From NCBI GenBank assembly GCA_021646415.1, contig SOEU01000026.1, forward strand, positions 1 to 39,054: 39,054 nt of DNA, read 5' to 3'. Shown here one piece after another: positions 8,634-17,320 of the stretch (positions are counted from its first letter, which is position 1; the number at the start of each line of letters is the position of its first letter). The notes below the pieces were generated by a model. That model ran no database searches. It saw nothing but the letters and a program-made list of their open reading frames with translations, and had not been told where the DNA came from. A program made the translations under genes and the position numbers. Source of the DNA: Candidatus Brocadia sp. (GTDB taxonomy: Bacteria; Planctomycetota; Brocadiia; Brocadiales; Brocadiaceae).

Positions 8634-9302
8634 TTATTTCTTTTTATCTCGTAAAGATTCTATTACCTCATCGACAAGACCGTATGCTTTTGCCTCTTGC
8701 GAAGACATATAAAAATCACGATCAACATCTGCTTCAATACGTTCCAACGGTTGTCCTGTATGTTTTACAAGAATTTCATTTAGACATTTTTTCATCCGCA
8801 GTATTTCTTCTGCTTGAATACTAATGTCCGTCGCGGTGCCTCTCATGCCACCCCATGGCTGATGGAGCATAATACGCGTATGGGGAAGGCCATATCTTTT
8901 TCCTTTTGTCCCACCAGCGAGGAGGATAGCGGCCATGCTATAAGCCTGACCAATACAAAAGGTTGCGACATCACATTGAACAAATTGCATGGTGTCGTAA
9001 ATAGCCAGACCAGCTGTAATTGATCCGCCCGGGGAATTGATGTAAATATTGATATCCTGATTTTTGTTTTCATTTTGGAGAAATAGTATTTGTGCTATCA
9101 CCAGGTTAGATAAGGTGTCCTCGATAGCCGAGCCAATAAAGATGATACGGTCTTTCAGCAATCTTGAAAATATATCGTAATGCCTCTCGCCATAGCCAGT
9201 CTTTTCAACAACATATGGCACAAAAAGCGCGCCATGCGTGTTCTTGGAATTTACCACAGGAAATTCACTATTTTCCAAATACGATAAATACTCTTTATAC
9301 AC
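8634..9302 (-). CDS. clpP: ATP-dependent Clp protease proteolytic subunit ClpP
   Basis: A 222-residue ClpP serine protease subunit. The triad Ser122 (GQAYSMAA), His147 (MLHQPWGG) and Asp196 (VDRDFYMS) has the same 25 and 49 residue spacing as E. coli Ser97/His122/Asp171. The sequence around the serine (AYSMAA rather than AASMGA) is slightly divergent. The N-terminus is about 20 residues longer than usual. The start is GTG with aaaggaag just upstream. The gene follows trigger factor, the common tig-clpP arrangement, but a terminator replaces the often adjacent clpX. Role: cytoplasmic degradation of unfolded or tagged proteins with a Clp ATPase. Confidence 0.96.
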   Translation of the reverse strand: MYKEYLSYLENSEFPVVNSKNTHGALFVPYVVEKTGYGERHYDIFSRLLKDRIIFIGSAIEDTLSNLVIAQILFLQNENKNQDINIYINSPGGSITAGLAIYDTMQFVQCDVATFCIGQAYSMAAILLAGGTKGKRYGLPHTRIMLHQPWGGMRGTATDISIQAEEILRMKKCLNEILVKHTGQPLERIEADVDRDFYMSSQEAKAYGLVDEVIESLRDKKK

Positions 9303-9359
9303 AAATAACTTCCTTTCGTTTATTTTGCTTTGTTTTCCTGGTTTTTGTTGGGTTTACCC

Positions 9360-10643
9360 TTATTCTTCAATATTGGCCACCTTGAGGAGGAAATTCATCA
9401 CTTTATTTTCGCGCATATCGTTTCTCAAATAGGACAGATTCCCCTGGCGTTCCAACTGCTTGCGAACTCGCGCCGTATCTGTATTATACGCTCGTGCAAT
9501 ATCAGCAATTTGCTGTTCTACCTCATTTTCAGTAACAAACATCTTCTCCTTTTCAGCAATATAATTCATGATAAGAGAAGCTTTGAGTTCCCGCATTACC
9601 GATTCTGCAGATGCATTTTTAATTGCATCCGTTTGCTTTTGAATTTCTTCCAAAGGAATGCCCCTGTTTAATAAATCCAATTGATGCTTGTACACCCTTT
9701 GGTCTGTATGATAATTCAAAAAATCTTGTGGCAACTCAAACTTCGTTTGATCCAAAAGGACATCGAGTACCTGATTCTTCAAATCGTCTTCAACCCATCT
9801 CTTTTTATCAGTTTCAATCCGTTTGCGAATATTGGATTTTAAATCTTCTAAAGAATCGAATCCCATTGTCTTCGCAAAATCATCGTTAAAATCCGGTGGA
9901 ATTAGACGTTTGATTTCTTTTATCTTAAGCCATACTTTCGCATCTTTTCCCCGATACTCTTCTTTAGCAAAATTGTCAGATAGTTTCACATCAATTTTGC
10001 ACTCTTCACCAGACTTCATGTTTTCCAATTTTGTATCTAAATCCTGTATCGTTGTATTCGCAACCTGAATACCGGTCACAACAGGAATTTCAACATCGTC
10101 ATCTTCAAACACAATATTTCCGTTAACCTCTACTTTACAATCACCAATAATGTGATCTCCCTTCTCCACCTTTCCATCTTTAACGACAGTAAGTTGCGCC
10201 TTTCGAAGGGCTATATCCATTAATACTTTTTGCATTTCTTCGTCAGTTACGCTGGCCGCTTTTTTCTTCAATTTCAGACCCCTGTATTGATTGATCTCAA
10301 AAGATGGCCATACCTCTAATGTCACATCAAACATAAGCGGCTTTCCCATTTCCAGTTCTATTTCACTAAATTTGGGATTACCCACGGGGCTTAGTTTCTG
10401 CTCCTCAAGTGTTTTTTGGTAACAGTCACTAACAACCGATTGTTTTACCTCATCTTTAATCTGCGTTCCAAACCGCTTCTCAACCAATTTTCGCGGTGCA
10501 TGCCCTTTTCTGAAACCAGGTAACTCTATGGTACCACAAACCTCTATGGTCTTCTTTTCAAATTCGATTTCAATAGTTTCCTTTGGTACTTCAAATTTTA
10601 TAATTTTTTTACAAGGCCCCGCATCTTCAATCGTTACATTCAT
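9360..10643 (-). CDS. tig: Trigger factor, ribosome-associated chaperone / prolyl isomerase
   Basis: A 427-residue trigger factor. The N-terminal ribosome-binding domain carries the signature region GFRKGHAPRKLVEKRFG. An FKBP-like prolyl isomerase domain follows (about 150-245), then a helical C-terminal chaperone region. I choose ATG 10643 (MNVTIEDAGPCKK), a usual beginning for this family, with aggat upstream; an upstream in-frame TTG at 10661 would add six residues. clpP begins 57 nt downstream, so the two are probably cotranscribed. The protein shields nascent chains at the ribosome exit. Six tRNA genes lie immediately upstream on the same strand. Confidence 0.95.
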   Translation of the reverse strand: MNVTIEDAGPCKKIIKFEVPKETIEIEFEKKTIEVCGTIELPGFRKGHAPRKLVEKRFGTQIKDEVKQSVVSDCYQKTLEEQKLSPVGNPKFSEIELEMGKPLMFDVTLEVWPSFEINQYRGLKLKKKAASVTDEEMQKVLMDIALRKAQLTVVKDGKVEKGDHIIGDCKVEVNGNIVFEDDDVEIPVVTGIQVANTTIQDLDTKLENMKSGEECKIDVKLSDNFAKEEYRGKDAKVWLKIKEIKRLIPPDFNDDFAKTMGFDSLEDLKSNIRKRIETDKKRWVEDDLKNQVLDVLLDQTKFELPQDFLNYHTDQRVYKHQLDLLNRGIPLEEIQKQTDAIKNASAESVMRELKASLIMNYIAEKEKMFVTENEVEQQIADIARAYNTDTARVRKQLERQGNLSYLRNDMRENKVMNFLLKVANIEE

Positions 10644-10686
10644 TGTGTTATTATCCTGCAATACTTTCCCATCTAAAATAAATAAA

Positions 10687-10761
10687 TGGAGCGGGTGATG
10701 GGGTTCGAACCCACGACATTCACGTTGGCAACGTGACGCTCTACCACTGAGCTACACCCGC
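10687..10761 (-). tRNA. tRNA-Gly (GCC)
   Basis: A cloverleaf can be drawn on the minus strand with acceptor GCGGGTG/CACCCGC, the D-arm motif agctcagtggtagagc, anticodon loop ttGCCaa and T-arm ggttcgaacc. The 3' CCA is encoded. Confidence 0.97.
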
Positions 10762-10783
10762 TTCTTATTTCAAATCTATTTTC

Positions 10784-10868
10784 TGGTGCGAGAGGGGGGA
10801 ATCGAACCCCCACGCCGTAAGGCACAAGATCCTAAATCTTGCGCGTCTGCCAGTTCCGCCACCCTCGC
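10784..10868 (-). tRNA. tRNA-Leu (TAG)
   Basis: An 85-nt class II tRNA with a long variable arm. The acceptor is GCGAGGG/CTCTCGC with one G-T pair, the anticodon loop is ttTAGga, and the T-arm is ggttcgattcc. The discriminator is A and the 3' CCA is encoded. Confidence 0.97.
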
Positions 10869-10991
10869 CTATTATAGCAACTAAATACAACCTTGGCGGA
10901 ATTACTGAATTTGCTTTTCCCTTTTAAAAAACAAGCGAGAAATAAAACAAGGTCTTTAACGTCACAAAGACCACTGTTAGTAAAGAAATAG

Positions 10992-11064
10992 TGCGCCCTG
11001 AAAGATTCGAACTTTCGACCCACTGATTAAGAGTCAGTTGCTCTACCAACTGAGCTAAGGGCGC
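10992..11064 (-). tRNA. tRNA-Lys (CTT)
   Basis: The acceptor GCGCCCT/AGGGCGC is perfect, the D-arm reads agctcagttggtagagc, the anticodon loop is ctCTTaa and the discriminator is A. The genomic 3' end is CTA rather than CCA, so CCA must be added after transcription. Confidence 0.96.
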
Positions 11065-11110
11065 TCTTAACGGTTTAATACAAAAATACTATAGAGGCTT
11101 TTATGGATAA

Positions 11111-11184
11111 CGCGCCCGGCAGGACTTGAACCTGCAACCGTTGGATTCGAAGTCCACCACTCTATCCAATTGAGCTACGAGCGC
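11111..11184 (-). tRNA. tRNA-Arg (TCG)
   Basis: The acceptor is GCGCTCG/CGGGCGC with one G-T pair, the D-arm agctcaattggatagag, the anticodon loop ctTCGaa and the T-arm aggttcaagtcct. The discriminator is G. CCA is not encoded (genomic TTA). Confidence 0.96.
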
Positions 11185-11422
11185 AAAAACTAAAGCTCAA
11201 TGCCAATAATTTTTTTTAAATAAAATCGGACAATAAAAAATAAAGAGGTAATTATATATGATATTGATTAAAAGTCAACTTGATTCCACAAGACAAGGGT
11301 TTTCAAAACCCCTTCTGAATTAGTCATGTTTATCCTGAAAATTCATGCACATGGAACCAGAAGGAATAAAGAAGTAAGATATCGATAAATAACACAAAAA
11401 ACTCTTAATTCGGAAAGCAAAA

Positions 11423-11500
11423 TGGGGTGAGCGACGGGATTCGAACCCGCGACCCTTAGAGCCACAGTCTAATGCTCTATCCTGCTGAGCTACGCTCACC
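11423..11500 (-). tRNA. tRNA-His (GTG)
   Basis: The acceptor GTGAGCG/CGCTCAC carries the extra 5' G(-1) facing C73 that marks tRNA-His. The anticodon loop is ctGTGgc and the T-arm gggttcgaatccc. The 3' CCA is encoded. Confidence 0.97.
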
Positions 11501-11542
11501 ACAGTGTATAATAACCGATAATCTGAATTTGTTTTTATATAA

Positions 11543-11619
<77 letters not shown>

Positions 11620-11678
11620 TTAAACTAGTAAAATTATATCAATATTAGACTAAATATCAATACAATTTTAGAGAGTTT

Positions 11679-12710
11679 TTACATTCGAACCGGTACTAAA
11701 GTGGTTATTGACTCAATAGTCTTTCTGAGCGGTGTATTCCGCACATATCTCCAGTTTTCATCTTTTATTCCTTGCTCCGGAGAGGTAATATTGTTGACGA
11801 CAGGAAATCCCCTAATCCCCTTTTTAAATGTAAATGCCCGTATTCTGGAACCAGCCTCACCCATGGGAATAACATCCGTAACAAAGTCTACGAATACCTG
11901 TATATCATCAAAGATTTCTGTAGTTACAACCTGCCCTTTCTTAAAATTACCTATCGTTGCATCCGGAACTACTTCTGCAAGATTCATGCAGATAAATATC
12001 GCATTCTCCCCCACGTGGATAGCACTTCTGGGTATTCCCACCACCATGTCTTTGAATATGGCGTCTACAAATATCTTTTTAAAGAAATGTTTTGTAGCTT
12101 CTAAGGCATTACCAGGTATATTTTCATCTCCATGGGTATATTTGCCCAATGTTATCCCGCTAGCAATATCCTTTAAAAAATTAACCACGGCACCGGCAAA
12201 GCCCACTTTCTTGCCTTCTTGAATGTAGCCTTCTTCATCAACATATTTAAAAGGTGCGCCAAGACCCATATCCTTCAATATATTTAAGAAATTTTCTCCG
12301 GCATCTTTGAGGTCTTTTCCTACCCTCACATTAAATTTAGATTGATCATTACTATAATCTATCACATCAACATCTTTAGCCAAATTGAAATAATCCCCTC
12401 CCGGATTTGATAATAATTGGTCCTCTTTGTATTTTTTAAGCTGTTCTTTTATTACTGATGATGTGCCTTTTTTTGAATCTGAATACACTGCCCGTGCCTC
12501 AAAAGTATTACGTTCAAGCTGGGATAGTATACCCCCCTCAATTCTGGTTGTCACTGTATCATAACTGAACCCCTTTCTTAACTCTTGCTTTTTCAATTCA
12601 TCATAGATTACCTTTTCAAAAGGAGATACGTCTTCACTGCTGTAGGCACCTAATTGAATATTGAAATCCAGATGTTTATTGCTCATCGCCACCCTGGGTG
12701 TTTCTAACAT
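11679..12710 (-). CDS. Unrecognised 343-residue protein
   Basis: I do not recognise this protein. It has no signal peptide. The N-terminal 140 residues are charged and rich in predicted helix (IKEQLKKYKEDQLL). A central part (about 165-280) is more hydrophobic with repeated Gly and amphipathic stretches (KVGFAGAVVNFLKDIASG, FKDMVVGIPRSAIHVGE). A phage or mobile origin cannot be excluded. The start ATG 12710 is supported by agaggga 8 nt upstream. It lies alone, upstream of the tRNA cluster on the same strand, with a 332-nt intergenic region behind it. Confidence 0.75.
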   Translation of the reverse strand: MLETPRVAMSNKHLDFNIQLGAYSSEDVSPFEKVIYDELKKQELRKGFSYDTVTTRIEGGILSQLERNTFEARAVYSDSKKGTSSVIKEQLKKYKEDQLLSNPGGDYFNLAKDVDVIDYSNDQSKFNVRVGKDLKDAGENFLNILKDMGLGAPFKYVDEEGYIQEGKKVGFAGAVVNFLKDIASGITLGKYTHGDENIPGNALEATKHFFKKIFVDAIFKDMVVGIPRSAIHVGENAIFICMNLAEVVPDATIGNFKKGQVVTTEIFDDIQVFVDFVTDVIPMGEAGSRIRAFTFKKGIRGFPVVNNITSPEQGIKDENWRYVRNTPLRKTIESITTLVPVRM

Positions 12711-12909
12711 GTTTAATCCCTCTTAGAAAAAAATGATTGTATGCGAAAATGTTTCTATAATATTGAGCAAAATATATACCTTTATTCTTCCGGCTCCAGT
12801 ATATTCCACAGACAAAAAACAATATTTTTATAAGTACATTATTTCATAGAGTTACAAAAAAAACTTTAGGCAGTAGCGCAAAAAATAAACCGTAAGAGAA
12901 GAGACATCA

Positions 12910-12927
12910 CAGGGAATGCATTTCCTG
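12910..12927. promoter_or_regulatory. 18-bp near-perfect palindrome, possible operator
   Basis: The sequence cagggaatgcatttcctg is symmetrical apart from one pair. It is centred about 130 nt upstream of the TIM-barrel gene and about 210 nt upstream of the divergent gene. A regulator-binding site is an inference from symmetry alone. Confidence 0.3.
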
Positions 12928-12969
12928 TATCATGTTAATTAGTTGAATAATATTGTGTATAAGAGCTAT

Positions 12970-12984
12970 TTGGTACTGTACCAA
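12970..12984. promoter_or_regulatory. Palindrome ttggta-ctg-taccaa, possible operator
   Basis: Perfect 6-bp arms around a 3-bp centre, about 60 nt upstream of the ATG at 13044, where an operator or promoter element would be expected. No regulator gene is adjacent. Confidence 0.3.
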
Positions 12985-13043
12985 TACAGTAAATTTTATA
13001 AATTCATCTTTTATTTTTAAACAATACTTTCTATACTGGAAAA

Positions 13044-13952
13044 ATGGATATGAAAATCGAACTGAGTACAATGTGTTTTTACCATGGCGATGTCCTTGAA
13101 AAGATCAAGCGATGCAGGAACTTAGTTGAATCACACGGCTTTGAATTTGGTATTCAATTGCATAATTCCGTTACCAATGACTTGTACAAGAAAATCAAAG
13201 GCCTGGATGCCACGTTTACCATCCACGCTCCTGTACTCTCGGACGGCTTTATCAATCTGGCAAATAATGATTTCCATACTATCCTTGCATCATTTCAAAA
13301 CACCGCTTCTGTTATGCAATCCTTGCAAAGTAATGTCGCGCTATTTCACGGTTTTTTTATGACTCAGAAACCTATTAAAAATGACCCTGCCAATTACAAC
13401 AAGGTCTTAAGTGATGCAATTGACAACAAATATCGATTAAAAGATACACGTGTTATGGATCCCATATTCCTGAAAACCGCAGAGTACAGAAATTATCAAA
13501 ACACCGTAAAAAAAAATATGAGGCTGCTAAGAGAAAGGTATCCGTCTTATATCCTTTGCATGGAAAATGACTTTCCTGGCATTGGCAATGGAAATCAGAC
13601 GCCTGCACACCTGATCTATCTTGATTGTCCGATTTGGCTCGATATAGGCCACCTATGGGCATCCGCCATTTTAAACAAGTTTGATTTTTACATGGGACTT
13701 GAAGAAGTTTGTAAACAGTGTCAGGTAATCGGTGTGCATCTGAATACCAATAGAACCCCGCTCAACTGGAACCTGAAATATCCCGACGGAGATACACACT
13801 CGCATTTTTCCAGAGAGTATGATATGAATATGGACAAAATTATTTCCATTCTTAAAAATAATCAGGTTACCCACTTTACGATTGAAGTGATAGACGGAGA
13901 CGTGGAAGATATAAACTTCTTTATCGAAATGTACCAATCCATCTGCCAATAA
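13044..13952 (+). CDS. Sugar phosphate isomerase/epimerase-like TIM-barrel protein
   Basis: A 302-residue cytoplasmic protein with the layout of the xylose-isomerase-like TIM-barrel (AP endonuclease 2 / sugar isomerase) superfamily. Alternating strands end in likely metal or substrate ligands: FTIHAPV, ALFHGFF, LCMENDFPGIG, IWLDIGHLWAS, VIGVHLNTN and FTIEVIDGD. The HAP, E-N-D, D-I-G-H, H-L and final I-E positions match those at which family members bind a divalent metal. The substrate cannot be predicted. Start 13044 or the nearby ATG 13050 both fit the ggaaa upstream. Two palindromes lie in the upstream region. Confidence 0.7.
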   Translation: MDMKIELSTMCFYHGDVLEKIKRCRNLVESHGFEFGIQLHNSVTNDLYKKIKGLDATFTIHAPVLSDGFINLANNDFHTILASFQNTASVMQSLQSNVALFHGFFMTQKPIKNDPANYNKVLSDAIDNKYRLKDTRVMDPIFLKTAEYRNYQNTVKKNMRLLRERYPSYILCMENDFPGIGNGNQTPAHLIYLDCPIWLDIGHLWASAILNKFDFYMGLEEVCKQCQVIGVHLNTNRTPLNWNLKYPDGDTHSHFSREYDMNMDKIISILKNNQVTHFTIEVIDGDVEDINFFIEMYQSICQ

Positions 13953-14074
13953 GCTTGACAAAATAAAATTAATTTGTAATATCTTGTCTTATACATCTGT
14001 CACCTTAGCTTTTTTCGATCCTATTCCTTAATCATATAGCGGGGCAAGTATCCAAGAGATCTTGAATTATTCCA

Positions 14075-15097
14075 TTGAAACCTATTCAAAGAATACTCAT
14101 TGCGTCGGGTATCGCTATCTTCACCTTTTTAGTTATCATGGGGCCACTGACTTATAAAACCCTTGTTCCCTCCATGAAACATGAGTTCATGAATCACTTA
14201 ATTTCTGTCCGGGAAATTAAAAAATTACAGATTCAAAATTTTTTCCATGAGAGATACGGAGATATTCATATCCTCTCGAAAAATCCCCTGGTTGTTCAAA
14301 GTCTGCCACGGTTCTCAAATGCCTTTAAATCTGGCGGCTTTGATGACCCTGCTTACAAACAAGTAGATACCTATTATGGCCCCCTGCTTGAACACTTCCT
14401 CAGGCAACATGGATATAATAACATATTCTTAGCTGATACTGACGGAAATGTCGTTTTTGGGGTTAAAAGAGATGAATATCTTGGAACTAATTTACGTACC
14501 GGGGAATACAGTTCTTTTTCTATCGGGGAAGTATTTAAAGAGGCATTAAGTAATGTCAAATTTTCCGATTTGACATGGTGCGAAGAGTCGAAGGACTTTA
14601 TATTCATGGGGGCTGCACCGGTATATGACCTCGCCAACAGGCTTTTAGGTGTTGTTATTGCAGAAACACCTTATTCTACAATCGATACCATTTTGTCCCA
14701 GAGAGACGGTCTGGGAGAGACAGGTGAAATTTATATTGTGGGTGATGACAATTTCATGCGATCGAAATCAAGGTTTTTGACACAGAATACCATTCTAAAA
14801 CTTGAAATCAATACCAAGGCTACGCAAGATGCTTTTCGTGGAAACACCGATGTTCAAATTGTAAAGGACTATCGAAATATTCCTGTACTCAGCGCATATA
14901 CCCCTCTTGATAACCTGAAGGATGTCAATTGGGCATTGTTAATAGAAATTGATGTAAAAGAGGCATTTTATTCGATTCTCGCTCTTAAAACAGATCTGAT
15001 TATTATTGGTACAATTATTGGGAGTATTACTGGTATATATCTCTATTTTACCCTTCGGAAAAAACGTTTAAGAAATACTCTCTCAGTACCTTCATAG
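14075..15097 (+). CDS. Membrane dCache sensor protein lacking an output domain
   Basis: A 340-residue protein with a first membrane segment (about 9-30), an extracytoplasmic dCache-like domain and a second membrane segment (about 303-325). The start of the sensor region resembles chemoreceptors (HLISVREIKKLQIQNFFHERYGDIHILSKNP); later come IFLADTDGNVVFG and GLGETGEIYIVGDD. It ends 15 residues after the second membrane segment with no HAMP, methyl-accepting, kinase or cyclase domain. The start is a TTG without a strong ribosome site. Its last 50 nt overlap the convergent gene. It is either a truncated chemoreceptor or sensor kinase, or a sensor-only protein. Confidence 0.75.
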   Translation: MKPIQRILIASGIAIFTFLVIMGPLTYKTLVPSMKHEFMNHLISVREIKKLQIQNFFHERYGDIHILSKNPLVVQSLPRFSNAFKSGGFDDPAYKQVDTYYGPLLEHFLRQHGYNNIFLADTDGNVVFGVKRDEYLGTNLRTGEYSSFSIGEVFKEALSNVKFSDLTWCEESKDFIFMGAAPVYDLANRLLGVVIAETPYSTIDTILSQRDGLGETGEIYIVGDDNFMRSKSRFLTQNTILKLEINTKATQDAFRGNTDVQIVKDYRNIPVLSAYTPLDNLKDVNWALLIEIDVKEAFYSILALKTDLIIIGTIIGSITGIYLYFTLRKKRLRNTLSVPS

Positions 15098-16790
15098 GAT
15101 ATATGCAAAGGGGATATTCTCGAAATTTCACAGCCTCATTATAGGCAAGTATTTCATTGATCGTAGTTATTTCTTTCCGTTTTCTTTGAAGTTCAGCATC
15201 TATTTTAATCAGATTTAATTTATTTAATTCTTTGATTTTATTAAAATAACGCCTCTTCTCATCTTTGCTACAAGATGCCATCATCTCTAACAGTCTTTTT
15301 TTTTCGCTAACTCTATTCACAAATTCTCTATCACCTTGCGCCTCTTTCGATGCATACCGCTCTGGATTATAACTTATGTCCGTAAGTTCATGTTGAAGGA
15401 CTTGCAAAGTCTTGATATCTAAATCATATGCATCGAATGGTAAAAACAGAGTTGCAGAGATCGTGATGAATGCAGGCGGGTCAACACCAAAAAATTCTTT
15501 GATAATTTCATCAGTAATCGTATCGTATTTTGCCCCCCCAATCCCATGAATAAATACGTCTGAAAAGAATAATCGGGAAAACATAGTTGTCGTAATTGCC
15601 CGTGGACGTATCTTAATTTGACTTTCCCTTAATGCCCTTAATCTCGATATATTATTTTCGGTCTCTTCACTTTTCCCAAGTGTAACTATAACATCCACTC
15701 CATTGGTAACTTTTAGAGACTGCCCTTCCCTCATCATATAACATTTACCCCTCTGTCCCCCTGCTTTCCATATCCAAAAAGGTAATTCAACAAAATTCCC
15801 AGCAATCTTTATATCCGGCAACGGATTGGCCTTTGAACGGATTTTGTGGATGCTGCGATATTCAGACAACTTCTCGTTGTAAATTTTAGCAAATCGCTCC
15901 GCCTCGTTGATAATGTGCAACAAAAAATGATAGAATCCATCAGTATTGCACATCCACGAAACGGGGACTTCAAGATTGTCAATGCAAAAGTCTTCCTCTA
16001 AAGCGCGTCTTGCAGCAGTCAATAAACCAACCATATCAGTGCAGCCTTGGTGATAGCGCTCAACAATGCAATTAATAAATTCCTCGAACGTGGACTGCAT
16101 AGATACAACGGTTGTTTTTACTTTTTCATCTAAAACATTTTTCTTAAACAGGGTTAACACTTCATCTTTAAATCGGAGTATCGTACAGGAGTCATTAAAC
16201 ACGATCTCTTCATAAGCAACATGGTCCATGCACTCTACAAGCGCTATCTTCCGAATAGTTGCCGGCCTTTCTGATAAAATAGGCACATACATAAAACCCA
16301 TATTACAGGCATCATTGTCTACAATCATATTTACGCCAATACCGCCCATCTTTCTAGCTAGAAATTGTGTAAGATGATTCTTGATCCATACTCCCGGATA
16401 ATACAGAATGGGTTCGTGACCTGTCTGAACAATTGGAATACCCTTAATCGTTTCGTAATCCAGGTTCGTTCCTTTGCAGGATAATTTACCCTGTGTTCTA
16501 TGTGGTAACGAGTTTTTCTGAGCATCATCCCGCATAGAAAGGTATTGACTGTGCTGATTTCTTTGAATCAGGGATTTCATCCCCTCCGTATAATTTGCGG
16601 CCATACTTAACAAATCCTCACGGGTTTTGTCGCGCAATACCCGGAAGGGAATGCCATTCATTTCGAATTGGTAATTCTGTATCTTCTGCCGATTTTCATG
16701 TACCAAATCCGGTATACGATTTATTGCTGGATCAACAAAGACTTCCCTGTCATTTTTCGGCACTTTATAAGTGATGTTTTTTATTGCCAT
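15048..16790 (-). CDS. BshC-like conserved protein of planctomycete type
   Basis: A 580-residue cytoplasmic protein. The segment VQTGHEPILYYPGVWIKNHL, then GGIGVNMIVDNDACNMGF and later FIHGIGGAKYDTITDEII, PPAFITISATLFLP and a C-terminal coiled coil (about 490-550) recall BshC-type proteins. Those begin with a TG-H/Q-Q nucleotide-fold motif and end in a coiled coil. BshC is the proposed cysteine ligase of bacillithiol synthesis. I recall similar uncharacterised proteins from planctomycetes, but the match is distant, so a BshC function is inference. The ribosome site is weak. The 3' end overlaps the convergent sensor gene by 50 nt. Confidence 0.6.
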   Translation of the reverse strand: MAIKNITYKVPKNDREVFVDPAINRIPDLVHENRQKIQNYQFEMNGIPFRVLRDKTREDLLSMAANYTEGMKSLIQRNQHSQYLSMRDDAQKNSLPHRTQGKLSCKGTNLDYETIKGIPIVQTGHEPILYYPGVWIKNHLTQFLARKMGGIGVNMIVDNDACNMGFMYVPILSERPATIRKIALVECMDHVAYEEIVFNDSCTILRFKDEVLTLFKKNVLDEKVKTTVVSMQSTFEEFINCIVERYHQGCTDMVGLLTAARRALEEDFCIDNLEVPVSWMCNTDGFYHFLLHIINEAERFAKIYNEKLSEYRSIHKIRSKANPLPDIKIAGNFVELPFWIWKAGGQRGKCYMMREGQSLKVTNGVDVIVTLGKSEETENNISRLRALRESQIKIRPRAITTTMFSRLFFSDVFIHGIGGAKYDTITDEIIKEFFGVDPPAFITISATLFLPFDAYDLDIKTLQVLQHELTDISYNPERYASKEAQGDREFVNRVSEKKRLLEMMASCSKDEKRRYFNKIKELNKLNLIKIDAELQRKRKEITTINEILAYNEAVKFREYPLCIYPMKVLREYFLNVFSEG

Positions 16791-17000
16791 TTTTTCTTAA
16801 TTCTGTTTAAGTATGCCAAAATAAAGTTTACTCAGACCGCGTATGCAACAAGAGAACACAGGTTACATCATTTGCAACATATGATACTGGATACATGACA
16901 CATGACGCAAGATAATAGAAGGTAAAGATGAAAATTGCATCATCCGGTTTGTACAAAATGCCCGGCATAAGACTTTCTTATTCCATGGAGTAAAACAAGA
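16791..17000. other. Intergenic region, no gene seen
   Basis: A/T-rich DNA containing only short frames, between the BshC-like gene and a plus-strand gene fragment that begins at 17001. Promoters for both may lie here, but none is clear. Confidence 0.4.
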
Positions 17001-17290
17001 TTGCCCGTGAATCTTAATGAAATATTATTTTGGACAGAAAAAGACGATTCAAAAAACGATGAAACTTCAAGCAGTAACCCGCTTGGAACAGAGACGTTTG
17101 CCGGACAGCTTGCAAAGTTGATACTTCCGGGACTCACAACAATAACAGGGCGGGTTCGATACTTAACGCTTATTTGTTTATGGTTAAACGTTATCAAAGA
17201 GGAACTGCAAGAAGATACTACAGATAAAATTCTTGAAGTTAAAAATAGTAAAATCGCATTGCTGACTAACGCTACGGGTCACGCGGGCGA
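17001..17290 (+). pseudogene. 5' fragment of an unrecognised gene
   Basis: An open frame from a TTG with ggag 10 nt upstream encodes a protein-like stretch of about 95 residues. It includes NPLGTETFAGQLAKLILPGL and RVRYLTLICLWLNVIKEEL. The pattern of LG...A..LAK.L.PGLT...RVRYLTL suggests the N-terminus of a much larger protein. From about 17270 the base composition turns GC rich and the frame runs antisense into the rnk-like gene, so I read it as a truncated gene. The family is not recognised. Confidence 0.45.
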
Positions 17291-17320
17291 TACGCCGTCG
17301 CGTGCACCCGTTTGTTGGTC

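Larger units (their letters stand above)
12711..13043. other. Divergent promoter region with two palindromes
   Basis: A/T-rich DNA between two divergent genes, with no reading frame of note. It contains an 18-bp palindrome at 12910-12927 and a 15-bp palindrome at 12970-12984, listed separately. Promoters for both flanking genes should lie here. Confidence 0.5.

Noticed and set aside
10832-11023. Short reading frame across the tRNA-Leu region
   Set aside because: It is the antisense or in-strand translation of a tRNA gene and its flank.
11297-11312. Palindrome ggggttttgaaaaccc between tRNA genes as a terminator
   Set aside because: The stem is short and lacks a following T-run on the minus strand; it may be a chance palindrome.
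11320-11502. Short reading frame beginning MVSVAQQDRALDCG
   Set aside because: This is a well-known false protein produced by translating a tRNA gene; here it covers tRNA-His.
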